NCBI GenBank assembly: GCA_026692885.1
Contig: JAPLNJ010001114.1
Location: 1 to 13,904 of the forward strand
Reading direction: 5' to 3'
DNA from: Planctomycetota bacterium
GTDB lineage: Bacteria; Planctomycetota; Planctomycetia; Pirellulales; Pirellulaceae
Length of the DNA: 13,904 bases
The translations under genes and the position numbers were made by a program. The notes beneath the pieces were generated by a model. It searched no databases, was not told where the DNA came from, and saw only the letters and a list, made by a program, of their open reading frames with translations. Positions 1 through 6,671 of this stretch are shown here, in pieces (within the stretch, counting starts at the first letter, position 1; each line of letters begins with the position of its first letter).

Positions 1-492
1 ATGGCGACACAGCAGCCTGAGCCGATCACCGCGACTGAACACCACCACCGGCTTCACCGAATTACACAAATCGCACGGCGTTATGGTTTTGTCGGGCGTA
101 TCGACTACCGGCACGTGCTGAGCAATGCGGGCGGTGCCCAGTTCGGACTAGGGTCGTCGCCGGCGCGCGACTTGTTGATTGTCTATGCCGAGGCGTTCCT
201 GAGAGACGCTGATCTGGAGGACTTCTCGCTGGAAGCGTTGCTTGCCCACGAGTGCGGCCATCAGATTGTCTATCGCAACGTTGCTTGGCGGCGGTTTCTA
301 CCGGGACCGATGTCGCCGGTGGTGGAGGAAGTGCTTGCCTCGGTAGCGGGATCCGTGCTTGCGACGCATCCGGTGGACCGTGAGAACTTGGTGCTCAAGG
401 CGGTCCACGATGCCGTCCAATGTGGCTTCGATTTGGACGACGCTGGCCAGTTGGTGTTCGAGTTGCGGCGACGGTTGGAGAAGACACGATGA
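1..492 (+). CDS. Zincin-like putative metallopeptidase (HECGH motif)
   Basis: The 163-residue product carries LLAHECGHQIV at about residues 80-90. This is the HExxH zinc-binding, catalytic helix of zincin peptidases: H83 and H87 would bind zinc and E84 would act as general base. A downstream helix with E109/E110 (PVVEEVLASVAG) sits where gluzincins and ImmA/IrrE-like proteins place the third ligand. There is no signal peptide or membrane segment, so it is probably cytoplasmic. The substrate is unknown. The first base of the window is the A of an ATG, so the ribosome-binding site is out of view and the true start could lie upstream. Its TGA overlaps the next gene's ATG as ATGA, which implies coupled translation. 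The motif is seen directly; the peptidase call is family knowledge; an anti-repressor-type role would be speculation. Confidence 0.75.
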   Translation: MATQQPEPITATEHHHRLHRITQIARRYGFVGRIDYRHVLSNAGGAQFGLGSSPARDLLIVYAEAFLRDADLEDFSLEALLAHECGHQIVYRNVAWRRFLPGPMSPVVEEVLASVAGSVLATHPVDRENLVLKAVHDAVQCGFDLDDAGQLVFELRRRLEKTR

Positions 493-698
493 TGGGAAAC
501 AAGAAACTCGCACAGATCCGGGAGAAATTGTCGGAGGAAATCGAGCGTGCCGGTCTTGAACCCGCGGAATGGTATCAACAGCAATTGCAGAGACTGCAAG
601 CCCAGATGCAGCCGGACCCAGCAGATCTGGAATCCCTCAAACTGATCCGGGATGCGCTGGCATCTGTTCGCGAGCCCCTGCATGCCAGCGGTCAGTAA
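489..698 (+). CDS. Small charged helical protein coupled to the zincin gene
   Basis: A 69-residue protein starting at the ATG that overlaps the preceding stop (ATGA, 489-492); a second in-frame ATG follows at 492. The sequence is rich in Glu, Gln, Arg and Lys, with KLAQIREKLSEEIERAGLEP and a Gln-rich stretch WYQQQLQRLQAQMQ, so it is probably all-helical and possibly a coiled coil. No enzyme motif or membrane segment is visible. The 4-base overlap suggests it is made in step with the zincin-like protein and may bind or regulate it; that is inference from position only. The family is not recognised. The stop TAA is at 696-698, followed by about 190 bases without a convincing gene. Confidence 0.6.
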   Translation: MMGNKKLAQIREKLSEEIERAGLEPAEWYQQQLQRLQAQMQPDPADLESLKLIRDALASVREPLHASGQ

Positions 699-889
699 CT
701 CGGGCTGTTGAAGCACAGGCACAGTCCGCACCTGACAAAGAGCCTAGCAGATCAACCCCCAGCAGCACGATAAATCAGACACCCAGACTTGTTGGCCGAG
801 AGCGTTTGGTGCTGCGAGTGTTTGGTGACACCCCTCAATTAAGACGCTGCGTAAGTCTGGCAACTGGGCTGCGAGACCCTCAGGTAAGT

Positions 890-1849
890 ATGAGCGGTAT
901 GGCTCGTAAGAAAGCGGCGAAACCGAAGACATCAAAGACCGCGATCACCCCACGACGGTCGCCGGACCAACTCGCAATTCCCACCGGCTACGGCGAATTG
1001 TTGGACGAGATCAAGAGCCGCATTCGTTCGGCGCAGATCAAGGCTGTGTTGGCGGTGAATTCCGAGCTGCTCGCTCTCTACTGGAGCATCGGTCGCGACA
1101 TCGTTCAGCGCCAGCATCGCGAAGGCTGGGGCGCAAAGGTGATCGACCGATTGGCTGCCGACTTACGTTCGGAGTTTTTCGAGATGAGTGGACTCTCGCG
1201 AACCAACGTTTATCGTATGCGGGCCTTCTATCTGGCGTATGAGTCGGACAGTGAGATTGTCCCGCAGGCTGCGGGACAATTACTGCGTGCGAAGCGGCAG
1301 TCATCGAGCACCGAAATTCTCGCGCAGTCTGCGCGGGAATTGAATTCACCAATTTGGCCACCGGCGGTGGCCAAGATTCCGTGGTTCCACAATGTCATTC
1401 TGATCGAGAAGCTGAAGGACCAAACCCAACGGCTGTGGTACGCCCAGCAAACGATCGCCAACGGCTGGTCCCGCTCGATGCTGCTGCATTGGATCGAGTC
1501 CGACCTTTACTCGCGGCAAGGCAAGGCCGTCACCAACTTTCAAAGGACGCTTCCCGCACCGCAATCGGACCTCGCTCAGCAACTGCTCAAAGACCCGTAC
1601 AACTTCGATTTCCTGACGCTTGCGACCGACGCCCACGAACGGGAGGCGGAAGCCGGGCTGATCGCCGAATACGCCCTGCGCGACATCCACAAACCGATCG
1701 GCGTCGCCGGTTGGGAAACCAAGCTCGTCGAGTCCCTGCCCAAAAACCTCCGTGGCAGCCTGCCGACGATCGAGGAACTCGAAGCCGAACTGTCCCGCGA
1801 GCCCGCGCCGGTGCAGCCACCGAAACGCCGGAGACGCACTGATGCTTGA
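890..1849 (+). CDS. DUF1016/YhcG-family protein lacking its PDDEXK nuclease core
   Basis: About 319 residues. The N-terminal half matches the DUF1016 N-terminal domain: helices around NSELLALYWSIGRDIVQRQ, a segment with LSRTNVYRMRAFYLAY, then IPWFHNVILIEKLKD. It then reads YNFDFLTLATDAHEREAEAG, the normal entry to the nuclease domain. The sequence jumps at about 1660 straight to AEYALRDIHKPIGV and GSLPTIEELEAEL, the normal C-terminal end. The roughly 90-100 residues that carry the PDDEXK catalytic Asp and Glu-x-Lys in complete members are absent, although the frame is kept. A start at 890 (AGG at 882-884, five bases upstream) is preferred; ATG 899 is possible. An extended frame back to 569 overlaps the preceding gene and is unlikely to be translated. 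The tail is basic (PPKRRRRTDA). It is probably a nuclease-dead relic or an adaptor. Confidence 0.8.
   Translation: MSGMARKKAAKPKTSKTAITPRRSPDQLAIPTGYGELLDEIKSRIRSAQIKAVLAVNSELLALYWSIGRDIVQRQHREGWGAKVIDRLAADLRSEFFEMSGLSRTNVYRMRAFYLAYESDSEIVPQAAGQLLRAKRQSSSTEILAQSARELNSPIWPPAVAKIPWFHNVILIEKLKDQTQRLWYAQQTIANGWSRSMLLHWIESDLYSRQGKAVTNFQRTLPAPQSDLAQQLLKDPYNFDFLTLATDAHEREAEAGLIAEYALRDIHKPIGVAGWETKLVESLPKNLRGSLPTIEELEAELSREPAPVQPPKRRRRTDA
1256..1340 (+). repeat. Pair of related 25-base palindromes, 60 bases apart, inside the DUF1016 gene
   Basis: Copy 1 (1256-1280) has perfect 12-base arms, ATTGTCCCGCAG and CTGCGGGACAAT, around one base. Copy 2 (1316-1340) has arms ATTCTCGCGCAG and CTGCGCGGGAAT around one base, with one mismatch that would be a G-U pair in RNA. 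The copies start exactly 60 bases apart, so both are read in the same frame, giving EIVPQAAGQL and EILAQSAREL. They differ at 6 of 25 positions; four of these differences form two paired changes that keep the stems intact. They lie in a region that seems longer than in family members I recall. Confidence 0.75.
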
Positions 1850-1864
1850 ACAACTCGAAAACCG

Positions 1865-2191
1865 AAAACGCTGACCGTCGGCATCCTTGCGTGCCGGGAA
1901 CAGGAACCACCAGCGGCGAGCGACTTCCTGGTCAGACCACTCTTGGACCACATCGGGCCGATTGCGCAGCACGACGTGGTTACTCATGACGGAAAAAGAC
2001 AGGACTTCGATGCCAAACTGCCCGGCCAGAAACTCTAAACGCTGTTGAATCCAGGCTTTGCGGTGATTGAAGTTTTGGCCCGTGACCGCATCCTGGCCGC
2101 AGAGGAAGGCCCGCCGCACCGCGCGCTGGACGCAGTGATAAATGCCGACTTCCGGTTCCTCAATCAGGTCTCGTCGAGGTAGTCGGGACAT
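1865..2191 (-). pseudogene. N-terminal fragment of a Y1/REP-associated-type (IS200-like) transposase
   Basis: From an ATG at 2191, with a good ribosome-binding site (AGGAG about 8 bases upstream), the minus strand reads MSRLPRRDL, then IYHCVQRAVRRAFLCG, FNHRKAWIQQRLEFLAGQFG, and SFSVMSNHVVLRNRPDVV. This resembles large Y1-transposase-domain proteins that I recall as common in planctomycetes. These single-strand transposases cut DNA with a Tyr and bind metal with a His-hydrophobe-His motif. Here SNH is followed by VVLR, so the second His appears lost. Recognisable homology stops near residue 109 (about 1865), 15 bases past the end of the DUF1016 gene; the open frame runs on to 1346 only as antisense of that gene. 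The catalytic Tyr region is missing, so this is non-functional debris. Confidence 0.75.
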
Positions 2192-2684
2192 GGCCGGTTC
2201 TCCTGAATGGTTCTGGGCGAGGTGGCCGAAGTAACGCAAAGACCCAGGTATCGCACAAGAGAGACTATGGGTGGCACCTTCCGCTCCGCAACAGCGCCGA
2301 GCGATTGCACTTGGAAAGCACGCGTCGTCCACGTGGAAGACCCAAAAAAGAGTCCTGACCCAGTCCCGACTCCTTTTCCTCCCCAGCTGTCCGGCTGTGG
2401 GCTGGTCGGGGCGACGGCAGCCAGCCCTGGTCTTCCGCCGTGATCGGCGTGCCCTTTCCTCCAAAGGAACTCCCAGTCTTGATTCACCCGTCATTGCGGC
2501 TAGACTCAGGCTTGTGGTAGGAAATCGAATCTTTTGTTAAGCATCCTGCTTGCCTTTCGATTCATCGCGTCAAACGCAAGCTGGAAGCTTACGCCACCGC
2601 ATCGGTCACCCCAAGATTAAGCCTTGACGACGCACTAGCAGGAGGAACGCAGGAAGACTGGCCGCGGCGGGGAGCGGGCCGGCG
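2192..2684. other. Gene-poor gap between two transposase remnants
   Basis: No convincing gene on either strand; the open frames here are short and compositionally unlike proteins. The stretch holds the ribosome-binding site of the transposase fragment (close to 2200), an A/T-flanked inverted repeat at 2345-2377, and two 13-base mini-palindromes of the same layout: AAGCATCCTGCTT at 2539-2551 and AAGCTGGAAGCTT at 2578-2590. It is probably the decayed flanks of one or two transposon copies. Confidence 0.5.
2345..2377. repeat. Imperfect inverted repeat upstream of the transposase fragment
   Basis: On the plus strand AAAAAGAGTC (2345-2354) pairs with GACTCCTTTT (2368-2377), with one bulged base, around a 13-base loop that contains CTGACCCAG. 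Read on the minus strand it ends in a T run, so it could act as a terminator or be a transposase-associated end. It lies about 155 bases upstream of the transposase start. Sequences containing GGGTCAG next to A/T tracts are, as I recall, often found beside Y1 transposase genes; that link is inference. Confidence 0.45.
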
Positions 2685-2960
2685 TCAGCCAAAAGCGGCG
2701 CGGCTACGCGCTAACCCATGCAACCAGTGTCGGTCGCGGCGGGCGGCTTCCACCGTCAAGCTCTCCGCCCGACCCGCGACTCGCTTGAACCAGTGACCAA
2801 AGTTCAGCACCGTGTCGACCCACGTCTCGGCCGACAGCTGCAGCCGCTCCAAAATCGGTGCCAATTCACCCGGAATCTGCCCCCGCTTGTCCGGCCGTGC
2901 TTGCCGCCGCGTCCAGTCCAACAGACGCAGGTAGCCGCAGTAACCGAGCGAAGGCAGTCT
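2685..2960 (-). pseudogene. C-terminal fragment of a planctomycete-type transposase
   Basis: The minus strand from about 2960 to the TGA at 2687-2685 reads LPSLGYCGYLRLLDWTRRQ, then IPGELAPILERLQLSAETWV, NFGHWFKRVAGRAESL and ARRDRHWLHGLARSRAAFG. I recall this as the C-terminal end (LLDWTGRQ..., WFxRxAGR) of the same large transposase family whose N-terminus lies at 1865-2191. The upstream frame, to 3164, is not homologous and overlaps the 3' end of the next gene. With the N-terminal piece downstream on the same strand, the order is C-terminus then N-terminus, so these are either two truncated tandem copies or one rearranged copy. Not functional. Confidence 0.65.
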
Positions 2961-3093
2961 GGCCGCAAGCGAAAGACGCCAAGCATTCCCTTCCCATGGG
3001 CGGGCAACGCGACCATGAGAATTATATTTGCTTTCGATTGGTGCGGCGTTTTGATTGTCGTGGTGCTGGTGACGAGGGTCGCGGCGGTTCCGC

Positions 3094-5394
3094 TCACGGC
3101 ACCAGTTGCACATGCTCGGCCCCGATGCTAGTTTCGGCCAGTTGGACCGCCCGTCGAATGACATTGCGCAACTCCCGGACGTTGCCGGGCCATGAGTAAG
3201 CCCGCAGTTTATCGAGCGCTTCGTTGGTCAGGATGCAAGTTTGCCTCCGCAATTCCGCGCAGGTAAAATCCAGAAAGCGTTGGGCCAGAAAGATGATGTC
3301 TTCCGGGCGTTCGCGGAGAGGCGGGATGGCGACGCTGAACTCGTTCAGCCGGTAGAACAGATCGCGGCGGAACTTCCCGGCTTCCACCAGGGCGCCCAGG
3401 TTTTCATTCGTCGCCGCCGCAATGCGGACGTCAACGTTGATCGACGCGGTGCCACCGATCCGGTGGATTTGCCGTTCCTCCAATGCGCGCAGTAATTTGG
3501 CCTGCATGGCCAGCGGCAACAAACCGATCTCGTCGAAAAACAGCGTACCTCCCGCCGCCGCCTCGAAACAGCCGGCCTGGCGTCGATCGGCCCCGGTGAA
3601 GGCCCCTTGTTCGTGCCCAAACAGCTCGCTCTCAATCAGGATTGCGGAGATGAGCCCGCAATAAACCGCCACGAAGGGCCCCGACGCTCGGCGGCTCAGG
3701 CCATGTATGGCCATGGCCACGAGTTCCTTGCCCACGCCGGTCTCGCCGCTGATGATGACCGTGAAATTGGACGGGGCGACACGTTCGATCCGCGTCACCA
3801 GGTCCTGGATCGCGGCGCTGGGCCCCATGACCTCACGCAGGGAAATCCCCTTGTTGAGCGGCGATCTTGAGTCCGCCTTGCCGCCAAGCGACGCGAGCAA
3901 CTCCGCGAACCACGGCTGGGTGCGAACAGAATCGAGGTCGATGTCCGCCAGAAGGTGCTCGCGGGAGGGCAACTTCCCGGCCTGGCGAGAACGTTCCAGC
4001 CACTGGCGACAGCCCTGCGGATTGCCGCGTAGGGCGGCCACACAGGCCAAATCATAGGCTGCCGTCCCCTCGGCCAGTTTCTCCGCGGCCAACAGCTTCT
4101 CCTCGGCCCGGTCGAACAGCCCGTCCGCTTCTGCGCTCGTCTTTTGCTTGGCCTGGGCCAGAAGCAACTTCCCCCAGCTGTTCAGCGTCTGGTGCTTGTC
4201 AGGCTTGATCCGCAGGGCCGCCGCGTATTTCTCGCCCGCCTGGGCGAACAGCCCGTCGGCTTCCGTCTTCTGCTTGGCCTGTTCGGAAAGTACTGTCCCC
4301 CAGATGTTCAGCGCGTCGTGGTCTCCGAGTTCGCGCTCAACCGTAAGTTCCAAGAGCCGCGCTGCCCGATCGTACTCCTGTCGCTGAACGTGGAAGACAG
4401 CCGCTATCATCCTCACGTCCCGTGGTGCCGACGGCGTCTCGGCCAGCTCAAATAGCTCCGAAATCGCGTTCTGCTCCCCCCGTTGAATCCTTTCCATCAG
4501 GCGTCTGAAACGCGTGCCTGCATCGCCCGGATTGCGTTCTCGAATCGCTTCTGCAATCCGCCCGAACGCCTGCGCCAGCGGCGAACGAGGATGACCGACG
4601 ACAAAACTCGCCTCGCTCAACGCCAACTGCGGATGGTAGGGAACCGTGAGGAACTCCTCCGTCAACTCCCGCGTGGCGCCCATGGCCTCAGCGAATCGCT
4701 TTCCGGCAACAGCCAATCGATCGGCCTTCAGCGTCTCCTCGCCGACCGGCACGGGTGAAATGACGAAAAGAACGTTGTCCGCGAAGTCTTTGCGGGCGCG
4801 CTGCAGTTTTTCGACGGCCAGCCTCGTCCCCTCAATGTTCTGGTTGTTCAACCCGGAGACGATGACCAGCAAATCCGCCAAGTGGACGGTGCAGATCCCG
4901 CCCGTGTCCGTCAAACCCGTGCGGGAATCAACAAGGACATAGTCCGGATGGTAATGCTCTTCGATCTGGACTTTCAGCGCGTCGATAATCAGCGACCGAC
5001 TTTCCGTCTCGTACAGCCCCTCAAGGTGCAACCGGGCGAGATCGTACTGCCGGTCCGTTCCGGCGCGGGCGTCGGCGGGCAGCAGGTGAATCGTCCCGGC
5101 GCGGGTCTGTTCGGCCCGGATCTGGGCTGACAACTGCGCTTCATAGCACAACGACGGGAGCGGTGGTGGCTCGCGATCCTCCAGGCCCGCGCGAAGATAC
5201 CCGACCAGGCCCTCGTCCCTGGCGGGTGGAGCGGCCGGCCGGAACTCGGGCATCAGCGACAATCCGGGCGCTTCCAGATCGAAATCGATCAGGAACACGT
5301 TCAGCCCCGCACGGGCCAGGTGCGCAGCTACGTTGGCCAATGCCATGGTGCGGCCCACGCCGCCGCGGAACGAGTAGAAAGTAACGGTCAGCAT
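3094..5394 (-). CDS. MinD/ParA-like NTPase, TPR region and sigma-54-activator AAA+ domain in one protein
   Basis: 766 residues, three modules. (1) Residues 1-280: a MinD/ParA-type NTPase with the deviant loop FYSFRGGVGRTMALANVA (6-23), IDFDLEAPG (36-44) and VLVDSRTGLTD (153-163). It belongs to the KGGVGRT subgroup, but the usual signature Lys is R9 and the Walker Lys position is R15. (2) Residues 325-505: TPR-like repeats ending in a TPR end-of-group-like stretch with AYDLACVAALRG and DSVRTQPWFAEL. (3) Residues 518-750: a sigma-54 activator AAA+ core with Walker A GETGVGKE (550-557), GAFTGA (597-602), Walker B TLFFDEIG (617-624), arginine-finger segment FRRDLFYRLN and sensor II WPGNVRELRN. 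It ends 16 residues later with no Fis-type helix-turn-helix. Start ATG 5394 has a weak GAG six bases upstream. It is the last gene of a four-gene cluster, 39 bases after the previous stop. Its role is unknown; AAA+ output driven by ligand sensing is inference. Confidence 0.85.
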   Translation of the reverse strand: MLTVTFYSFRGGVGRTMALANVAAHLARAGLNVFLIDFDLEAPGLSLMPEFRPAAPPARDEGLVGYLRAGLEDREPPPLPSLCYEAQLSAQIRAEQTRAGTIHLLPADARAGTDRQYDLARLHLEGLYETESRSLIIDALKVQIEEHYHPDYVLVDSRTGLTDTGGICTVHLADLLVIVSGLNNQNIEGTRLAVEKLQRARKDFADNVLFVISPVPVGEETLKADRLAVAGKRFAEAMGATRELTEEFLTVPYHPQLALSEASFVVGHPRSPLAQAFGRIAEAIRERNPGDAGTRFRRLMERIQRGEQNAISELFELAETPSAPRDVRMIAAVFHVQRQEYDRAARLLELTVERELGDHDALNIWGTVLSEQAKQKTEADGLFAQAGEKYAAALRIKPDKHQTLNSWGKLLLAQAKQKTSAEADGLFDRAEEKLLAAEKLAEGTAAYDLACVAALRGNPQGCRQWLERSRQAGKLPSREHLLADIDLDSVRTQPWFAELLASLGGKADSRSPLNKGISLREVMGPSAAIQDLVTRIERVAPSNFTVIISGETGVGKELVAMAIHGLSRRASGPFVAVYCGLISAILIESELFGHEQGAFTGADRRQAGCFEAAAGGTLFFDEIGLLPLAMQAKLLRALEERQIHRIGGTASINVDVRIAAATNENLGALVEAGKFRRDLFYRLNEFSVAIPPLRERPEDIIFLAQRFLDFTCAELRRQTCILTNEALDKLRAYSWPGNVRELRNVIRRAVQLAETSIGAEHVQLVP

Positions 5395-5433
5395 GTTTCG
5401 CTCGGATTCGGTATGCAGTCGTTTTGGGTCGGG

Positions 5434-6294
5434 TCAACGTCCGTTCGCGGCGCCCACCAGGGCGCGTACCGGCACGGCCCTCCAGTTAGCGCGCGTGCGT
5501 CGGACTTGGTCCGTCTTGCCCGCGCGGACAATGCTCGCCGCGGCGGTACCCTCCAGTTCCTCCAACTCCGGCTTGTAACGCTCGCGATCGTACCGTTCGA
5601 TCAATGATTTCGTTTCGAGATCCAGTACAAACTCGCCGGAACCGAGGAGCCAGTTGAAATCGGGATAAGTGTCCAAAAGCAGCATCACCTCGTCGGCGAA
5701 CGAACCCAGTTCAGGATGCTGCTCGTGAGCCGCTTTGATCCGGGCCAAATGGCGAAGAGCATTGTAAGGTCCCGATTCCCGCAGGCCGACTACACCGGCA
5801 TTCACATAATCGACGTCTTCATGCTCCAGCAACTGCAACCAGAATTCCAGATCCTGGGGTGAGCCGTACTGGTTCACGGCATGCGCGATAAGTAACTGGG
5901 CGTACAGATCGTCGTGCTGGTCGGCCAGTGCGGCGGCCAGTGGAAGTTCTTCTGCGCGGAAGATCTGCAGGAGTTCCGGGATTCCCGGGATCTTCACCGC
6001 TTCCAAGAGGGAGAAAGTATTGTAGAGCAGCAGGGGCCGGCCCACACGACGTGTCTTAGCGATCACCCCGGCTTCCTCCAACAGGATGATGCGCAGCGCC
6101 TCGGCGAAGGCCTGTTGCACATCCGCCGACGCACCGGGCAGTGCCCGCACGTAATGCTCCTCCGGGCCGGGTTGGTCCGGAGGTCCGTCGGCGCCGATCA
6201 ACGGACTGGGACAATCCAAGTCTGCGGCGACGAGTTTCGCCAACTCCCCTGCCGTCTTGCCGTGAATCATGCGCTGCAATTGCTCTGGGTTCAT
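5434..6294 (-). CDS. Unknown helical-repeat-like protein (286 residues)
   Basis: Family not recognised. The ATG at 6294 overlaps the preceding gene's TGA as ATGA, so translation is probably coupled. Residues 1-25 (MNPEQLQRMIHGKTAGELAK) look like a short helical interaction region, followed by a Pro/Gly-rich linker (28-46). Residues 55-210 are predominantly helical with a HEAT/ARM-like feel: YAQLLIAHAVNQYGSPQDLE, FWLQLLEHEDVDYVNAGVVG and ALRHLARIKAAHEQHP. The last 60 residues are charged and probably loose. There are no membrane segments, signal peptide or catalytic motif. Its position directly before the NTPase-TPR-AAA+ gene suggests a partner or adaptor of that protein; that is inference from operon layout and repeat-like architecture. 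Confidence 0.7.
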   Translation of the reverse strand: MNPEQLQRMIHGKTAGELAKLVAADLDCPSPLIGADGPPDQPGPEEHYVRALPGASADVQQAFAEALRIILLEEAGVIAKTRRVGRPLLLYNTFSLLEAVKIPGIPELLQIFRAEELPLAAALADQHDDLYAQLLIAHAVNQYGSPQDLEFWLQLLEHEDVDYVNAGVVGLRESGPYNALRHLARIKAAHEQHPELGSFADEVMLLLDTYPDFNWLLGSGEFVLDLETKSLIERYDRERYKPELEELEGTAAASIVRAGKTDQVRRTRANWRAVPVRALVGAANGR

Positions 6295-6662
6295 AGAGTT
6301 CCGCTTGTGTCGGAGGCCAATCGGACGGATTTGTACGTCTCCGGTGGATCATTGGTCAGGGGTCCAAGAACCACGCACGCTTCGACCTCGGCAGCCGGGA
6401 AAACGGCGTGCAACACTTCCGGCTCGGAAGGCGATCCCGTAGCCAAGTCCTGTGTCCGTCCCGGCTGGGCAGGCCCCGGAGCGGAAGGCAGGAAGGCGAT
6501 GGCCGATGCCTTCCAGCCCGCATCGAAAACCGTCGGCCGATAGCATTCGCCGCCCGTTACCCGGTCCGCCCCGTACATATAGACTACCATAAACTGGCCT
6601 CGACCGAAGCTGTAGCGATCGTCCAAACCCAATCGGTCTCGCACGCCATCGGCATCCAACAA
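6291..6662 (-). CDS. Unknown 123-residue protein, TTG start
   Basis: Family not recognised. It begins at a TTG (6662), 9 bases after the preceding stop, with an AGG a few bases upstream, and stops in an ATGA overlap with the next gene. The N-terminal third has a plausible beta-rich core: YSFGRGQFMVVYMYGADR (17-34), followed by VFDAGWKASAIAFLPSAP (45-62). The rest contains a Pro/Gly-rich linker (59-82) and a hydrophobic stretch EVEACVVLGPL (92-102). No catalytic motif, signal peptide or transmembrane helix. Tight packing between two other unknown genes argues that it is real and works with them, perhaps as a small ligand-binding or assembly subunit. A second in-frame TTG follows immediately. 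Confidence 0.6.
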   Translation of the reverse strand: MLDADGVRDRLGLDDRYSFGRGQFMVVYMYGADRVTGGECYRPTVFDAGWKASAIAFLPSAPGPAQPGRTQDLATGSPSEPEVLHAVFPAAEVEACVVLGPLTNDPPETYKSVRLASDTSGTL

Positions 6663-6671
6663 GCCGGCCTG

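Noticed and set aside
569..889. N-terminal extension of the DUF1016 frame
   Set aside because: It overlaps the 69-residue gene in another frame, is low-complexity, and family homology only begins after 890.
1346..2494. A 382-residue minus-strand open frame
   Set aside because: Only about 109 residues (2191-1865) resemble a transposase. The rest upstream of 2191 precedes a good ribosome-binding site, and the part below 1850 is antisense to the DUF1016 gene.
2685..3164. A complete 159-residue gene overlapping the fusion gene's 3' end
   Set aside because: The first 65 residues are not protein-like and are antisense/overlap sequence; only the last ~92 residues match a transposase C-terminus.
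3094..5394. Plasmid or chromosome partition ParA
   Set aside because: No ParB-like gene or parS-like site nearby, and the NTPase is fused to TPR and AAA+ modules, unlike partition ParA.
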